A DNA stretch of 64,000 bases, from positions 3,529 through 67,528 of the forward strand of contig CAYTNY010000001.1 in NCBI GenBank assembly GCA_964439215.1, given 5' to 3'. How positions within the stretch are numbered: position 1 is the stretch's first letter; every line of letters starts with the position of its first letter. This document shows positions 62,884 through 64,000 of the stretch, one piece after another. Source of the stretch: CAYTNY01 sp964439215. GTDB taxonomy: Bacteria; Oederibacteriota; PGYV01; CAYTNY01. The notes beneath the pieces were generated by a model. The model did no database searches. It worked only from the letters and a program-made list of their open reading frames with translations, and was not told the origin of the DNA. The position numbers and the translations under genes were made by a program.

Positions 62884-63882
62884 TTAATTGGTCCTCGCAA
62901 AGCGGAAGCCTATATTGAGGTCCTCGTAGTACGGGAGGCTGCTGTACCGGCCGCCCACCTGCAGGCCGAGCGCGCTGTCGATGTAGCTTCCGCCCCGTAT
63001 CATACGGTTGGAGCCGCTATCAGGACCTCTGTAATCAGTAGCTGTCACGGGATAAACCGCAGACCAATCCCAGCACCACTCCCATACATTCCCTGACATA
63101 TCATAGATGCCCAGAGCGTTCGCTGTTTTACCGCCTACATTATGTGTTACATTTCCGGAGTTTGTGGAATACCAGCAATAATTACCTATTGTAACGGATG
63201 TGTCATATGGCGCCGTATCTCCTGATGCGTAATTATACGGCGTCCCGATGTAACTTGCCGCATACTGCCACTCGCCTTCTGTCGGCAGGCGGTATCCGTT
63301 CGCGCCCCAGTTTACATACGGGTTGTCAAAACTACCCTCTGTTGTATTTATACTGCTTCCGTACGAGCCGTCAGTAGAATCCTTTATCGGTGTTGTAAAC
63401 CCGGAGTCAGAACAATATACCGGCGATAAACCCGTCATTTCACTATACGCGTTGCACCAGACAATTGCGTCCCGCCAATTTATATAAGTCACAGGCTCAT
63501 ATTTCGCCCCTGTAGGCTCTGCGCCTATTGTGCCGTCATTACCTTCTTGGCCTGCGTTCGCGAATGTATATCCGTTGCTTATTGCCCATTGATATACCGC
63601 ATACCACAATTCATATGTTACTTCATACTGTCCCATTTTAAAAGATGATATTGTGTGGCTGAAACTTTCGTTTCCGTCAGTCTGCGTGAATGTTCCCCCG
63701 GGCACTGATACAAGCGAATTATACGAAAGTTCTGCCACTGCTGTCTGTTGTGCTTCAGCTGTTGCTGTAGCGTTCGGCGTAGCTGTCGCCTCAGGCGTTG
63801 TCGGCGAATCGTTTTTACTGCATGATGATAAAGCCATAAATACCAGTACTGCCATAACAAGAAAAAGTAATGTTTTTTTCAT
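62884..63882 (-). CDS. DGR-diversified lipoprotein with FGE-sulfatase/C-type-lectin-like fold
   Basis: The 332-residue protein has a lipoprotein signal with lipobox LSSC (Cys21), a Thr/Pro/Ala spacer (residues 22-50) and an FGE-sulfatase domain. The domain shows VPGGTFTQ, FKMGQYEVTYELW, YRLPTEGEWQYAA, YDMSGNVWEWCWD and a C-terminal GFRFAR. The variable repeat covers codons 289-330. The variable residues are 301-303, 305, 306, 311, 313-316, 319, 321 and 322, where the ligand surface of DGR lectins lies. Catalytic cysteines of true formylglycine-generating enzymes are absent, so it binds rather than modifies. It is likely anchored in the outer membrane facing outward. An AGGAGG site precedes the ATG. 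Confidence 0.95.
   Translation of the reverse strand: MKKTLLFLVMAVLVFMALSSCSKNDSPTTPEATATPNATATAEAQQTAVAELSYNSLVSVPGGTFTQTDGNESFSHTISSFKMGQYEVTYELWYAVYQWAISNGYTFANAGQEGNDGTIGAEPTGAKYEPVTYINWRDAIVWCNAYSEMTGLSPVYCSDSGFTTPIKDSTDGSYGSSINTTEGSFDNPYVNWGANGYRLPTEGEWQYAASYIGTPYNYASGDTAPYDTSVTIGNYCWYSTNSGNVTHNVGGKTANALGIYDMSGNVWEWCWDWSAVYPVTATDYRGPDSGSNRMIRGGSYIDSALGLQVGGRYSSLPYYEDLNIGFRFARTN
62894..63018 (-). repeat. DGR variable repeat (VR)
   Basis: This 125-base segment at the 3' end of the lipoprotein gene pairs with the template repeat at 61858-61982. It differs by 18 substitutions, all where the template has A, and has no insertion, deletion or other change. All 13 altered codons are AAC in the template and become ATC, GAC, AGC, CTC, GGC or TAC here. 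Confidence 0.95.
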
Positions 63883-63934
63883 ACCTGCCTCCTGAAATTG
63901 TTTTTACCTGTGTCCGTATACTTTAGATGACTAT

Positions 63935-63962
63935 ATAATACCCCCCCCCATTATTTTGTCAA
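63935..63962 (-). promoter_or_regulatory. Promoter of the DGR target gene with a poly-G spacer
   Basis: A perfect -35 TTGACA and a -10 TATTAT are separated by 16 bases that end in nine consecutive G. Gain or loss of one G would change the spacer to 17 or 15, so the gene is a candidate for slipped-strand phase variation. Confidence 0.7.
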
Positions 63963-64000
63963 GTTTTATTGCCGGTTACTGAAAACCATATTGAAGTTGG

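Larger units (their letters stand above)
61858..63882 (-). mobile_element. Diversity-generating retroelement locus (reverse transcriptase not in window)
   Basis: In transcriptional order the locus holds the variable lipoprotein with its VR, a terminator, a structured non-coding stretch, an HRDC accessory gene, an Avd-like fragment and the TR. The TR/VR relationship is diagnostic for adenine-directed mutagenic retrohoming. The reverse transcriptase that normally follows the TR is not visible on either strand down to the outer-membrane barrel gene. Confidence 0.9.

Overview
The window comes from a flagellated bacterium with two membranes, probably an uncultured candidate-phylum lineage. The evidence is a flagellar basal-body operon together with BamA, a Skp/OmpH chaperone, lipid A genes (lpxA, lpxC, lpxD, lpxI), PorV/PorQ-type outer-membrane proteins and OmpA-type peptidoglycan anchoring. 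Thr/Pro-rich secreted proteins, PorV-like proteins, LpxI in place of LpxH and a PyrR-type pyr operon do not match a standard model phylum. A Goldbacteria-like lineage is a guess only. Nearly all genes lie on the minus strand.

Layout in ascending coordinates. 0-8.6 kb: flagellar operon flgB-flgC-fliE-fliF-fliG-fliH-fliI-fliJ-fliK, with fliK cut by the window edge. 8.7-12 kb: murA, a chemoreceptor-like protein and two small proteins, one FlgN-like. 12.3-24.3 kb: a PorV/Ig/OmpA chimera, dus, mgtC, tsaD, a polysaccharide-deacetylase-like protein, ctpA, nagA, then a plus-strand pair (Thr-rich secreted protein with a T9SS-like tail, and a PorV-like protein) and a sigma-54 activator. 24.3-29.6 kb: two large membrane glycan proteins with TPR tails and a ROK kinase. 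29.6-33.8 kb: tRNA-Leu(GAG), a holin-like protein, a cyclic-nucleotide-binding protein, rsmD, a DksA-like protein, speD, nth and a methyltransferase. 33.8-48.3 kb: recJ, ftsY, smc, a DegT aminotransferase and the lpx/fabZ/skp/bamA envelope operon. 48.6-59.3 kb: an HNH nuclease and a complete UMP operon (pyrR-pyrB-pyrC-carA-carB-pyrK-pyrD plus an M23 peptidase), preceded by a promoter, a PyrR-binding RNA hairpin and an attenuator terminator. 59.3-59.9 kb: a HicBA toxin-antitoxin cassette between direct repeats. 59.9-61.4 kb: two envelope proteins.

The most remarkable element is at 61.86-63.96 kb: a diversity-generating retroelement (DGR) locus. A 125-bp template repeat (61858-61982) and a 125-bp variable repeat (62894-63018) at the 3' end of a lipoprotein gene with an FGE-sulfatase/C-type-lectin-like fold differ at 18 positions by hand alignment. 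Every difference falls on an adenine of the template, converting 13 AAC codons, and no other base differs. An HRDC-domain accessory gene, a short fragment resembling the N-terminus of Avd, and a highly structured non-coding stretch lie between the repeats. No reverse transcriptase is visible in the window, so it must lie outside it, act in trans, or have been lost recently. The promoter of the diversified gene carries a run of nine G between a perfect -35 and the -10, so the protein may be phase-variable as well as hypervariable.

Dispersed palindromic repeats occupy several intergenic gaps. All alignments and distances here were made by eye.
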